Below, in pieces: positions 20,768-31,892 of a stretch of 64,000 nt of DNA. Made by a program: the position numbers and the translations under genes. Source of the stretch: Costus lasius (lineage: Eukaryota > Streptophyta > Magnoliopsida > Zingiberales > Costaceae); assembly GCA_027563935.2 (NCBI GenBank), contig CM050453.2, forward strand, positions 65,084,018 through 65,148,017, in the 5' to 3' direction. A model generated the notes under the pieces. That model was not told the DNA's origin. It did no database searches and was given only the letters and a program-made list of their open reading frames with translations. How positions within the stretch are numbered: the first letter of the stretch is position 1; the number at the start of each line of letters is the position of its first letter.

Positions 20768-22503
20768 TGTTGGGGTATGCCCTTAAGGCTAATGTTTGAG
20801 GCCTTGGGATTGTATCAGTATCATGTAATAAACTCTTGTGTTTATAAAGGCATGGTTATTATTCAAGTTGTTACCTTGTCTGCTGTAATAAGTGTACTAC
20901 TGAATAATGTCTCAAAGCTGTTCAGCTAGGCTGACATGCTAAATGTCCTTAGTCGATATATCTTGGTGAACATGAGACAGCCTTGATATGATTGAGACTA
21001 ATATGTATTCTAATCTTATAGGATGCTTCGAGCATGGAATAAGATGTAGACTCATGGGTACATTGGATGTACTGGACAGACCCTACTAGGATATTCAATT
21101 GCTTGTCACAATGTGAATGATCCTTGATTGCAACAAGTGGCACATGTCCTCTGACTTGAGATCACTTGTGTTTCTAAATGATGATTGTCATTGTTTTGAG
21201 GTAGTTCAATATCATTTGAAACATAATGGTTATAGACTATCTTGGATAATGATCATGAGTCAGGTTAGGGCACTAGTGATAGATAGAGGATTGCCGTCTC
21301 CTTGTTGAAGGAGTGTGGTGTTCTATAGGGGCCCCCTAGATGAGATGATTGAGAAAGTGTATGGCCATACCCAGGTGACTATGCTCATCTGATCTAATCA
21401 TGCTCATCATATTGGAGTTACAAGCTTGACAGGCTTGTCCAATAAGAACATCCAGTGGCAAAGGAAACATGTAATGCCTAGTGAGTTGATTCACGCTTGT
21501 GCTGTGGTTTGGGTGAAGTCTTGGAAGACTCTTTCCTTTATATCGGGAGACAGTGATGTGTTGCAAGATACCCCTCACTGATCGTGATAACGTGAGTTAT
21601 CGTTACCGACATTTAAAGGAAACCCTCAGGGTCGCACAATTTGGTGATATGGCTTACTTAAGTCAGATCGTGTGGACTGAATTGTTTAGGTTCAGTTTAA
21701 AGGGATAGAGACTCTGATTGTAAGTGAGATCTGGTCTGATCATGTTTGATTGATTGGGGCTTGAGATCGGTAAGCTTCGATCGAGAGAGTTGATGCTAGA
21801 TCTGTGAGATCAAGAGCATCAAGAGATGAAAGGTTAGATCTTGAACCCTTTGGTTCAGAGTGAGATCTAGACCATGGCTTGGGCTGGTTTAATTTGGTTC
21901 TTGAACCAAATTGAAGTGGATTAAAGTTGCTTGAACCGGTTCACAAAGGGTGAACGCTTGGTTCAAGGCGTTAGGCATTTTTGGTTTGGTTGTGGCGCAT
22001 GGCTTCATATCTTCCATTTATGGAATGTAATGAAGGCGACTTCACCTTAACGCAAAAGCGTTTTGAACGCTCGACTTCACTCTTCTCTTCTCAACGTTCC
22101 TCTTTGGGGGCGAAAGGATTCGGACGAGAAGGAGAAGAAGAAGGTTACTCTCGCCAAGCTTCATCTCGGAAACACCCTCACGCGACAAGGATTCTTTGAA
22201 GTGCTTTTGCTAGCACAAAGGACTCAAAGAGCAAGCTATCGTCATCGGTTGTGTGCGTCACCTTTGGAGAAGGAGCACTTGAACCTTTGCTTCCAAGGCA
22301 TCATCAAATCGATGGCATTGGTATGATCTTTTAGATCTATTCCTCTTATACAAGTTGATCATATGCTTTTATGATTGCGATCCCATGAAGCCCTATCTTC
22401 CGCTTGCAAAACTCTATATGTGCGCCACAATCAGGGTTTCGGCTTCCCTCTTGAAAGGGGTTTTCTACAAGTTTCGGCCCCCCTCTTGAAAGGGGTTTCT
22501 TCA
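20768..22503 (+). repeat. 5' LTR of element E
   Basis: 1736 bp, TGTTGGGG...TTCTTCA. It carries TATGGCCATA (21359-21368), the U3 hairpin GATAAC-GTGA-GTTATC near 21586, an ATG-free run from about 22035 to 22311, then an ATG and donor at 22312-22322. The LTR 3' end has a tandem duplication: the CCCTCTTGAAAGGGG hairpin occurs at about 22445-22460 and again at 22480-22495. This accounts for much of its extra length over B. Confidence 0.96.
22312..22320 (+). other. Candidate gag start mini-exon end with splice donor, element E
   Basis: ATGGCATTG followed by GTATGA. Joined to the acceptor TAG ending at 24265, it reads M-A-L-I-P-A-A-T-N-I then the gag ATG at 24287, in frame. This would extend the polyprotein by ten residues and place its start codon in the LTR. 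Confidence 0.55.
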
Positions 22504-22505
22504 AT

Positions 22506-22517
22506 TGGTATCAGAGC
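22506..22517 (+). other. Primer binding site, element E
   Basis: TGGTATCAGAGC, complementary to the initiator methionine tRNA end, two bases after the LTR. Confidence 0.93.
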
Positions 22518-24265
22518 ATGCGGTTGTATGTAGAATCATATGATTGCTTGTTGATTTGTGATCCTTGTTTGTGTTTAACTAGTAGATCTAGTAGTTAGCA
22601 TCTTGCGCATCTCATGTTTAGTAGTGAAAAATACATGGTGTATGTTTTTACTCCCTTGCGCACGCATATATGATGAAGGAGGGCGCATGTTGAATGATGT
22701 AGGTTTTCTTAAAAAACTTAATCACTTGTGCGCCTCACTAGATCTAAGTGGCGCCTACAATAAACCCTTAGATGGGTTGATGGGGTTGAAGTCACCTCTA
22801 TGTTGGATCCAATAGTCTGATCAGACCATCTGACAGCCTAGATGGATCGACCAGATGGCACCTGTGCGCAAGCACAAGGTGGCCATAAGTCGATTGCATC
22901 TTAGGCGTGTAGCGAGGTCTGGTTGAGACAACCAGTAAGAACACATGAGTTAGGCCCGGGGTCACACCCGCTTGCCAGAACTCATGAGGGTTGTTCAGCC
23001 CTTGGCGCATGCATGGTTGACCATTAGGTCAACGCGAGTCAGTTAGGACTTGGTGCATGCAAGGGACACAGGATCTGACTAGATGGATGAGTGGATCCCT
23101 ATCAATGGACCATTGTAAGGTTGTAGGGCTCATAAGAAAATTAAAATTGATGCCAATGGGGTTTTCAAAATTTTATTTTCTTGTTAAATGGATCACATGT
23201 TGATTTGATGCCATGTGCTTGTTTATTTAATCTTATGTGGGTTGCCCTTTTAATGTGTGCTGTGCTGGGGCCTGCGAGCCTGGTAAATTATTATTTTGTG
23301 ATCTGTGAATCACATTTTTTAATTCATTTATAATGTGTAGTTGACCTGCGAGTCAACCTTGTCTAGATAGATCAAAATGTATTTTGATTAGACAAGAGCA
23401 CAAAGGCACACATCCAAGAGGGGCATTCAGCTGGTGGCGCACCTGAGGTGCTCTTGGCGCTAGGGCCCTGGGTTGGACCAGATGAAAGGCAAAAGACCCA
23501 AGAAGAGCTAGTGAAGACTTAAAATTAGGTTAAGGTCTTACTTAGGCTCTATGGGCTTTTACCACATAAGATCCATGCTTTCTTTTTATTCCATATATAA
23601 TTAGAACTGCATGAGTTTATCTTCTGCTATCACCATAGGGTTTGTATGATAGTTAAGAAGTTAAAAGACCGTTAAAATCCAACGCTAACATATCAAGCTC
23701 GTAAGCCTTCTGACGCGAAACCTCACTGTTCTGATTATCGTTGGAGCCGTGTTGTACCCACTCAGTGGGCACGTCCATCTATCTTCAGACGGTGCCGGAT
23801 TTCACCTGCGTGTTACAGAGTAGGGATTTATCCCTTCTCGTTGCTCAGCATAGCACGTGGTGGTCCAGGGAGTAGGTCGGGTCAGCTTGACCATGTAGGC
23901 TACATATGTGGCGCATATGGTAGCACATGGAGGCAGCCATCTGTGGGATCAGAGACTGTGTTGTACCAACTCAGTTGGCGCAGTCTGCTGGATTGCCCAG
24001 ATGAAGGGGAATCGCACGGGTTGGCGATTGGCTGGTACAGCCTACCAGAAATTAGTGCTTGTCATCTCTGTGCATCTTATCTCGCCTGAGCGGGACGCGG
24101 AGACCAAGTATGAAATCTGGATCCCATCTCACTAAAAGAGTGTTACTCTTTCGGACTGTTTACTGGATTTTTCAGTCAGACAAAATAGTGAGAAAAGAAT
24201 CTTTCTTAAGTCCTGGATTGATTCTAGACATTGATACTGACCTTGCTGTTCTTGCATTGTTGTAG
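22518..24265 (+). other. Non-coding leader of element E
   Basis: About 1.75 kb without a supported gene. Hairpins CCCACTCAGTGGG (23757-23769) and CCAACTCAGTTGG (23966-23978) are kept perfectly. The stem around 23818-23845 is GAGTAGGGAT..ATCCCTTCTC, varied but still paired relative to B. The tRNA-like patch present in B, F and H is missing near 23400-23445, with one GGGGCAT left. It ends in TTGTTGTAG (24257-24265). Confidence 0.7.
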
Positions 24266-24286
24266 ATTCCTGCAGCAACGAACATC

Positions 24287-27200
24287 ATGAGCTTCAATGT
24301 GCGATCCCTACTGGAAAGGGAGAAGTTTGCTGGGCCAAACTTCTCAGACTGGTTCGGACACCTTAAGATTGTTCTTAAGGCAGAGAGGAAACTGTATGTC
24401 CTCGAGACGGCTGTGCCGCCTCAACCCGCTGCGAACGCCGCAAGGGCGGTTCGTGATGCTTATGAAAAGCACGTCAATGATAGCATTGATGTCGCTTGCC
24501 TGATGCTAGCGTCTATGACGCCACCGCTGCAGCGTCAGCATGAGGATATGTCGGCTATAGAAATTATAGCGAACCTCAAGATGCTGTATGCTGCACAGGC
24601 GAGGACAGAACGCTATAATCTGACAAAGCTTTTCTTTCAGAGCAAACTGGCTGAAGGGAGCCCAGTGGGAGCTCACGTGCTCAAGATGATTGGGCACAAG
24701 GAGGCTCTGGAGAAACTGGGGCATACCATCAACCAGGAGCTTGCTGTAGATATTATTCTGCAGTCTCTTCCGCCTTCTTTCGATGCGTTCATCATTAACT
24801 TTAATATGAACAAAATCGATTGTACTCCGGCAGAGCTGCTGAATATGCTCTTGACAACTGAGGAGACTCTGAAGGGAAAGCCTTCAACCTCTGTCTTAAT
24901 GGTTCCTTCTAGGAACAAGAAGAAGGGGAAGAAGGGCAAGGCCCCTGTCAAGAACTACAGTAAGGCTCTGAAACAAAAGGTTAAGCGGGCGAAGGACAAC
25001 AGGTGTTTCCACTGTGGCCAGCTGGGTCACTGGAAAAAGGACTGTAAAGCGCTCCAAGGAGATAAGAGGGGAAGCATCGCTTCTGGCTCAGGTATATATG
25101 TGACTGAGGTCATGTTATCTTCTTCTTCTATTTCATGGGTGTTGGACACTGCATGTGGAGTTCACATTTGTTCAAATGTACAGGAACTCAAGAGAAGAAG
25201 ACAGGTGGGACAGCATGAGGTAGACCTACGCGTTGGAAACGGGGCACGGGTTGCTGCTGTTGCTGTAGGAGACTATTTCATTTCTTTACCATCTGGCATT
25301 GTATTGGAATTAAACAATTGTTATTTTGTACCCAGTATAACCAAGAATATTATCTCTATTCCTGCTCTTGTCAGGAAAGGATTTGCCTTTGAATGCAATA
25401 TTTCAAAGTGTGTACTTTCTCTTGATAATATTGTTTATGCTACTGGTTCAATTAACAATGGGTTATTCATGTTGGACATGGAATATTCTATACAAAACAT
25501 TGATAATAAGAAAGCCAAGTATGCTGAAGACAGCACCTTGTTATGGCATAGTCATTTAGGCCATATCAACAAGAAGCGCATTAAGCGGTTGCATGATCAT
25601 GGACTGCTGGGATCATTCTCCTATGAGGAGATTGATACATGCAAAGCTTGTTTAATGGGTAAAATGACGAAGTCACCTTTTCCTAACAAAGGTCAAAGGG
25701 CTTCAGGTTTACTTGACCTTATACACAGTGATGTGTGTGGGCCATTTAGTAAACATGCCAGAGGTGGCTATCAGTACTTCATTACATTTACTGATGATTT
25801 CAGTAGATATGGTTATGTCTATCTAATGAGACATAAGACTGAATCCTTTGACAAGTTCAAAGAGTTCAAGAATGAAGTACAGAATCAGCTAGGCCGAAAT
25901 ATCAAGGCACTTCGTTCTGATCGAGGTGGAGAATACCTGAGTCATGCGTTTACTGACTATCTGAAGGAGTGTGGGATTATCTCACAGCTCACTCCGCCAG
26001 GAACACCGCAATGGAATGGTGTGTCCGAGAGGAGAAATAGAACGTTACTTGATATGGTTCGTTCTATGATGAGTCAGGCTACTCTTCCATATTCCTTTTG
26101 GGGATTTGCACTGGAAACAGCTGCAAAGGTACTAAACCGAGTGCCATCCAAGGCAGTTTCAAAGACTCCATATGAGTTATGGTATGGGAAACAGCGGAGC
26201 TTGACATTTATCAGGATCTGGGGTTGCGAGGCTTATGTCAAAAAGCTCGCCTCTGGGAAACTAGAGAGCAGATCTGAGAAATGTATCTTTGTCGGTTACC
26301 CTAAGGAAACTAAGGGTTATTATTTCTACGATCCCAAAGAGAACAAAGTATTTGTTGCTCGGACGGCCATATTTCTTGAGAAGGAGTTTCTTCTGCAAGA
26401 GGCCAGTGGGAGAGAAATAAAGCTGGATGAGAATCCAGAGGAAGGACAAAGTAGTCAAGCACAGTTGGATGAGCCTGAGCCGGCAGAACAGGTTACTGAA
26501 CAACCTGAGGCTCAGATATCACGGGAACCGCGAAGATCGGGAAGGATCCGTCGTCAGCCTGAGCGCTATGACGGAGTCTACATCATTGATAATGATGAAC
26601 CCCTTACTTATGCGGATGCGGTCAGTGGACCGGAGTCAGCTAGATGGCTTGAAGCTATGCGAGCCGAGATGGACTCCATGTCAGATAACCAAGTCTGGGA
26701 TTTGGTTGATCCGCCTCCGGGAGTAATCCCTATAGGCTGTAAATGGATCTTCAAGAAGAAGATTGACATGGATGGTAACGTGGTTACCTATAAAGGCAGG
26801 CTAGTTGCGAAAGGTTTCAAACAAATCTACGGGATAGATTATGATGAAACTTTCTCTCCTGTAGCCATGTTTAAGTCTATTCGGATTCTTTTCGCGATAG
26901 CTGCATATTACGATTATGAGATCTGGCAGATGGATGTGAAAACAGCTTTCCTTAATGGAAATCTGTATGAGGATGTGTATATGACACAACCTGAAGGTTT
27001 CACTAATCCATCAGATCGTCATAAAATATGCAAACTAAAGAAGTCCATTTATGGACTGAAACAAGCATCTAGAAGCTGGAATATTCGTTTTGATGAATCA
27101 ATCTCTGAGTTTGGTTTCATCAAGAACGAAGATGACCCGTGTGTATATAAGAGGTTTAGTGGGAGCGTGATTACTTTCCTAGTCCTCTACGTCGATGATA

Positions 27201-28171
27201 TCTTGATCATTGGAAACGATATTCCAGAAATGCATGCGGTTAAGGCATGGCTAAGGAAATGTTTCCAGATGAAAGATTTAGGAGAAGCAGCCTATGTATT
27301 AGGTGTGAAGATCTACAGGGATAGATCTAAGAGGCTTCTCGGGCTGTGCCAGAGTACTTACATCGATAAGGTCCTGGAAAGATTCCATTTAGTAAAATCT
27401 AAAAGGGGATATCTTCCAGTCAGACATGGTCTGAATCTTTCGAAGAGTCAGTGTCCACAAACACAGACTGAGAAAGATGAAATGGACAATACGCCTTATG
27501 CTTCGGCTATTGGGTCCATTATGTATGCGATGTTGTGTACTCGCCCAGATGTCGCTTACGGGTTAAGCGTGACCAGTCGTTTCCAAAGTAATCCAGGACA
27601 GGCACACTGGATTGCAGTCAAGAACATCTTAAAATATCTGCGGAGGACCAAAGATATGTTCTTGATATATGGTGGTCAGGAAGAACTCAGTATAGAAGGA
27701 TATACTGACGCTTCGTTCCAGTCGGACCAGGATGATTTCCGATCGCAATCAGGCTATGTTTTTAGCTTGAATGGTGGAGCAGTGGTGTGGAAGAATTTCA
27801 AACAGTCAACTGTTGCTGATTCCACAACAGAAGCCGAGTATGTTGCAGCCTCGGAAGCATCCAAGGAGGCAGTGTGGATTCGTAAGTTCGTGAGAGAACT
27901 TGGTGTTGTTCCTTCGAGTGTCGATCCTTTGGTTATCTTCTGTGATAACACTGGAGCCATCGCACAAGCAAAGGAACCACGGTCGCACCAGAAGTCCAAG
28001 CACATACAGAGACGGTTTCACTTGATCCGGGAGATCATAGATCGTGGCGAGATCAAAATATGTAAGGTTCATACAGACGACAATCTGGCTGACCCGCTTA
28101 CCAAGCCTCTGGCGCAGCAGAAGCATGAGAAGCACTGTAATAACATGGGTTTGAGATTTCTCAACCATTAG
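24287..28171 (+). CDS. gag-pol: Intact copia Gag-Pol polyprotein (Gag, protease, integrase, RT, RNase H), element E
   Basis: 1294 aa, one uninterrupted frame in the copia order. Gag is residues 1 to about 235 with a basic tail (about 209-235) and zinc knuckle C240-C243-H248-C253. Protease has W284-VLDTAC, where the usual D-[ST]-G reads D287-T-A. The integrase finger is H421, H426, C452, C455, and the catalytic triad is D482, D545, E581 (exactly 35 residues between the last two). An acidic linker spans about 705-760. RT has QMDVKTAFLNG (881-891) and YVDD (968-971). RNase H has D1141, E1184, D1220 and D1269. The protein would assemble particles, process itself, copy the RNA and insert the DNA. 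Start chosen at ATG 24287, with a spliced upstream start possible. The single-ORF layout gives no obvious means of making excess Gag. Confidence 0.96.
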   Translation: MSFNVRSLLEREKFAGPNFSDWFGHLKIVLKAERKLYVLETAVPPQPAANAARAVRDAYEKHVNDSIDVACLMLASMTPPLQRQHEDMSAIEIIANLKMLYAAQARTERYNLTKLFFQSKLAEGSPVGAHVLKMIGHKEALEKLGHTINQELAVDIILQSLPPSFDAFIINFNMNKIDCTPAELLNMLLTTEETLKGKPSTSVLMVPSRNKKKGKKGKAPVKNYSKALKQKVKRAKDNRCFHCGQLGHWKKDCKALQGDKRGSIASGSGIYVTEVMLSSSSISWVLDTACGVHICSNVQELKRRRQVGQHEVDLRVGNGARVAAVAVGDYFISLPSGIVLELNNCYFVPSITKNIISIPALVRKGFAFECNISKCVLSLDNIVYATGSINNGLFMLDMEYSIQNIDNKKAKYAEDSTLLWHSHLGHINKKRIKRLHDHGLLGSFSYEEIDTCKACLMGKMTKSPFPNKGQRASGLLDLIHSDVCGPFSKHARGGYQYFITFTDDFSRYGYVYLMRHKTESFDKFKEFKNEVQNQLGRNIKALRSDRGGEYLSHAFTDYLKECGIISQLTPPGTPQWNGVSERRNRTLLDMVRSMMSQATLPYSFWGFALETAAKVLNRVPSKAVSKTPYELWYGKQRSLTFIRIWGCEAYVKKLASGKLESRSEKCIFVGYPKETKGYYFYDPKENKVFVARTAIFLEKEFLLQEASGREIKLDENPEEGQSSQAQLDEPEPAEQVTEQPEAQISREPRRSGRIRRQPERYDGVYIIDNDEPLTYADAVSGPESARWLEAMRAEMDSMSDNQVWDLVDPPPGVIPIGCKWIFKKKIDMDGNVVTYKGRLVAKGFKQIYGIDYDETFSPVAMFKSIRILFAIAAYYDYEIWQMDVKTAFLNGNLYEDVYMTQPEGFTNPSDRHKICKLKKSIYGLKQASRSWNIRFDESISEFGFIKNEDDPCVYKRFSGSVITFLVLYVDDILIIGNDIPEMHAVKAWLRKCFQMKDLGEAAYVLGVKIYRDRSKRLLGLCQSTYIDKVLERFHLVKSKRGYLPVRHGLNLSKSQCPQTQTEKDEMDNTPYASAIGSIMYAMLCTRPDVAYGLSVTSRFQSNPGQAHWIAVKNILKYLRRTKDMFLIYGGQEELSIEGYTDASFQSDQDDFRSQSGYVFSLNGGAVVWKNFKQSTVADSTTEAEYVAASEASKEAVWIRKFVRELGVVPSSVDPLVIFCDNTGAIAQAKEPRSHQKSKHIQRRFHLIREIIDRGEIKICKVHTDDNLADPLTKPLAQQKHEKHCNNMGLRFLNH

Positions 28172-28180
28172 ATTAAGTGC

Positions 28181-28191
28181 AAGTGGGAGAT
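28181..28191 (+). other. Polypurine tract, element E
   Basis: AAGTGGGAGAT directly before the 3' LTR. Confidence 0.92.
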
Positions 28192-29927
28192 TGTTGGGGT
28201 ATGCCCTTAAGGCTAATGTTTGAGGCCTTGGGATTGTATCAGTATCATGTAATAAACTCTTGTGTTTATAAAGGCATGGTTATTATTCAAGTTGTTACCT
28301 TGTCTGCTGTAATAAGTGTACTACTGAATAATGTCTCAAAGCTGTTCAGCTAGGCTGACATGCTAAATGTCCTTAGTCGATATATCTTGGTGAACATGAG
28401 ACAGCCTTGATATGATTGAGACTAATATGTATTCTAATCTTATAGGATGCTTCGAGCATGGAATAAGATGTAGACTCATGGGTACATTGGATGTACTGGA
28501 CAGACCCTACTAGGATATTCAATTGCTTGTCACAATGTGAATGATCCTTTATTGCAACAAGTGGCACATGTCCTCTGACTTGAGATCACTTGTGTTTCTA
28601 AATGATGATTGTCATTGTTTTGAGGTAGTTCAATATCATTTGAAACATAATGGTTATAGACTATCTTGGATAATGATCATGAGTCAGGTTAGGGCACTAG
28701 TGATAGATAGAGGATTGCCGTCTCCTTGTTGAAGGAGTGTGGTGTTCTATAGGGGCCCCCTAGATGAGATGATTGAGAAAGTGTATGGCCATACCCAGGT
28801 GACTATGCTCATCTGATCTAATCATGCTCATCATATTGGAGTTACAAGCTTGACAGGCTTGTCCAATAAGAACATCCAGTGGCAAAGGAAACATGTAATG
28901 CCTAGTGAGTTGATTCACGCTTGTGCTGTGGTTTGGGTGAAGTCTTGGAAGACTCTTTCCTTTATATCGGGAGACAGTGATGTGTTGCTAGATACCCCTC
29001 ACTGATCGTGATAACGTGAGTTATCGTTACCGACATTTAAAGGAAACCCTCAGGGTCGCACAATTTGGTGATATGGCTTACTTAAGTCAGATCGTGTGGA
29101 CTGAATTGTTTAGGTTCAGTTTAAAGGGATAGAGACTCTGATTGTAAGTGAGATCTGGTCTGATCATGTTTGATTGATTGGGGCTTGAGATCGGTAAGCT
29201 TCGATCGAGAGAGTTGATGCTAGATCGGTGAGATCAAGAGCATCAAGAGATGAAAGGTTAGATCTTGAACCCTTTGGTTCAGAGTGAGATCTAGACCATG
29301 GCTTGGGCTGGTTTAATTTGGTTCTTGAACCAAATTGAAGTGGATTAAAGTTGCTTGAACCGGTTCACAAAGGGCGAACGCTTGGTTCAAGGCGTTAGGC
29401 GTTTTTGGTTTGGTTGTGGCGCATGGCTTCATATCTTCCATTTATGGAATGTAATGAAGGCGACTTCACCTTAACGCAAAAGCGTTTTGAACGCTCGACT
29501 TCACTCTTCTCTTCTCAACGTTCCTCTTTGGGGGCGAAAGGATTCGGACGAGAAGGAGAAGAAGAAGGTTACTCTCGCCAAGCTTCATCTCGGAAACACC
29601 CTCACGCGACAAGGATTCTTTGAAGTGCTTTTGCTAGCACAAAGGACTCAAAGAGCAAGCTATCGTCATCGGTTGTGTGCGTCACCTTTGGAGAAGGAGC
29701 ACTTGAACCTTTGCTTCCAAGGCATCATCAAATCGATGGCATTGGTATGATCTTTTAGATCTATTCCTCTTATACAAGTTGATCATATGCTTTTATGATT
29801 GCGATCCCATGAAGCCCTATCTTCCGCTTGCAAAACTCTATATGTGCGCCACAATCAGGGTTTCGGCTTCCCTCTTGAAAGGGGTTTTCTACAAGTTTCG
29901 GCCCCCCTCTTGAAAGGGGTTTCTTCA
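28192..29927 (+). repeat. 3' LTR of element E
   Basis: 1736 bp, equal to the 5' LTR. Differences noticed: CCTTTATTG for CCTTGATTG, GCTAGAT for GCAAGAT, ATCGGTG for ATCTGTG, GGGCGAAC for GGGTGAAC and GGCGTTTTT for GGCATTTTT. Followed by duplication gtttt (29928-29932). Confidence 0.96.
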
Positions 29928-29932
29928 GTTTT

Positions 29933-31879
29933 GGTCCATCTTTGTACTACTTGACTCTGATATTCATATATATATATATATCTTTCTGGCATTGTCATTA
30001 TCATTGTTTGTCAACACCTGCGATTGTGTACTTACATGATAATGTCCCTGGAGACAGATTGGATCTGTGCTCAAATGATTGTCCCAGTCGATGTACCTGA
30101 GTGGATATGGGACAGCTCTGGTACTTGTAAGACTAGTATATGGGTTGGTTAGGGACGAGGTGCTAACGCAGACATATGGGTATATCAGTGGTGGATATAC
30201 TGGACCGACCCGCTGTGAGGCTATGACTTGGTGTCATGAGTTATCCTCACAAGTGACAGGAGATGCATTGATCCCTTGACTTGAGGTCATTGACCATTCT
30301 ATATGGTTAGGGACTTGCTTTGATACAACCTAACACCTCGCCGTAGTTGGGAGGTCATAACGGTTGTCATTGAGCATGTCACGACCCATATGAGAAGGTC
30401 AATGGACAGACAAAGGATTTGCCCCTTCCTTAGGGAAGTATGATATCCATGGAGCTCCTCTATGGTTCTATGACTGAAAGTGTATGGCCATACCCAGGTA
30501 AGAACCTGATTTAGTCATAACCATGTGATTGGGTGAAAACAAGTGGTGACACACTTGTCCAATCGGATATCAGTTCGGCAAAGAGACTGTAATGCATATG
30601 TACCTTGTTGCAATGATGGGGATGTCGATGTCTATATCCATTCCGATGACTTGGGTAGCAGCGATGCACTGCTAGGTGCCACTCACTGCTTGTGGTGACA
30701 TTTGGTCATCACTGCCAACGTCAGAGGGACCTACAGGGTCGCACATCTTGATACTTGAGTTCTCGTATTGATCGGGAAGCATTGTGATCGAGTTATTGGA
30801 TAACTCGGATCTATTTTGGAGATTTCATCAGTGCCAATGGGCCTGATGAGATGGAAGAAAATTATTGGAGCCAACTTCTGTTTTTGGCATATTGGCCGAA
30901 TTAACCATGGTTAGCCTCATTTGACCATGGGTTAAGTTGGATCGGATCCAATCACTTGGTTAACATGGGTAATGGTCTTTGGGCTAGGCCCATTGCTAAG
31001 TTGGGCTCGCTAATAAGTTGTCATGAAGAGAAGAAGGGCTAGAAGGGTATAATGGGGACAAGTCTTCTCCCCTAGGCACCTATGGGCATAATGGGGAGAA
31101 GTGGCACAATTTGCTTCATAAGGAAGCAATTGGCGCCTCCCCCTTTATCCCTTATGGTATGAATGCCTCTATGGCATTGCTTGGGGCGCAAGGCAAGGCC
31201 TTGGCGCACAAAGAAAGGCGTGGACACAAAAGGAATGGTTGAATGAGAATTATGGAAATGTCTTGGAGACTTTCCTTGCCTCAAACCTTCTCATCCTAGC
31301 CGCCCACTTGTCTTGATCCTAGCTTTTCACAAAACCACCTCTTGCCCTATAAAAGAGCACCTAGCCGTCCCCTCTCGTGTGTGACAATTCCTTGGAGGCG
31401 TAAGCAATAGAGAGGGGCGAAAGCTTGGAGGCTCTTGGCGCAACTTCTCGTCATCCAACTTCTAGCCGCAAGCATAAGTCTTCTTCTCCTCCTCTTGGCG
31501 CAAGAAGGACTTGGACTTGGCGACTACTTCTCCTCATTCTTCTTCATCTTTGGCGCATCTACCTTGGAGGTGGCGCATACTTTGAAGAAGGACCACAAGG
31601 CTTGGATCTTCTTCCCAAGGCTAGCACCGGGCGTGGAAGAAGAGGACTCGAGGCATCCGTGTGTGTGAGACTGTAGAGGGCGCACGCTTGGGCGCCTATC
31701 ACGACATCGACCTCATCTTGCTCTAAGGTATTTCCTAACTCATCGTGTCGACTCTCTTGCTTGCGATCTTCACTGGGTTTTTGGGACCGGCCTGTTTCGG
31801 GGATATTGCTTCCGCTGTGTAATGTATTTTGTAATCTCTATCTTTGAAAATTGTAAAATATCCCCGGGGTTTCCCAATA
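29933..31879 (+). repeat. 5' LTR of element D, main part
   Basis: 1947 bp continuing from 20767. It contains an (AT) run near 29966-29983 shared with the 3' LTR, the TATGGCCATA block (30483-30492), TATA box TATAAAAG at 31348-31355, a possible splice donor CTAAG/GTATTT at 31727/31728, and the terminal hairpin. The last bases are CCCAATA, so the terminal CA is mutated to TA. From the TATA box to the donor there is not one ATG in about 350 nt. Short frames at 31425-31676 lack ATG starts and are not genes. Confidence 0.94.
31348..31355 (+). promoter_or_regulatory. TATA box of the element D 5' LTR
   Basis: TATAAAAG in the context CTTGCCC-TATAAAAG-AGCACC. It is identical in the 3' LTR (50302-50309) and corresponds to 1059-1065 in A and 60972-60979 in C. 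Confidence 0.8.
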
Positions 31880-31880
31880 G

Positions 31881-31892
31881 TGGTATCAGAGC
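31881..31892 (+). other. Primer binding site, element D
   Basis: TGGTATCAGAGC, perfect, one base after the LTR end. Confidence 0.92.

Larger units (their letters stand above)
20768..29927 (+). mobile_element. Ty1/copia element E, complete and youngest, inserted in the 5' LTR of D
   Basis: 9160 bp. Both LTRs are exactly 1736 bp, with perfect duplications gtttt (20763-20767 and 29928-29932). By eye the LTR pair differs at only about five positions. It has a perfect primer site, leader, an uninterrupted 1294-codon gag-pol, and polypurine tract. This is the only copy in the window with an intact polyprotein, so it is the best candidate for an autonomous and perhaps recently active element. Confidence 0.97.
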
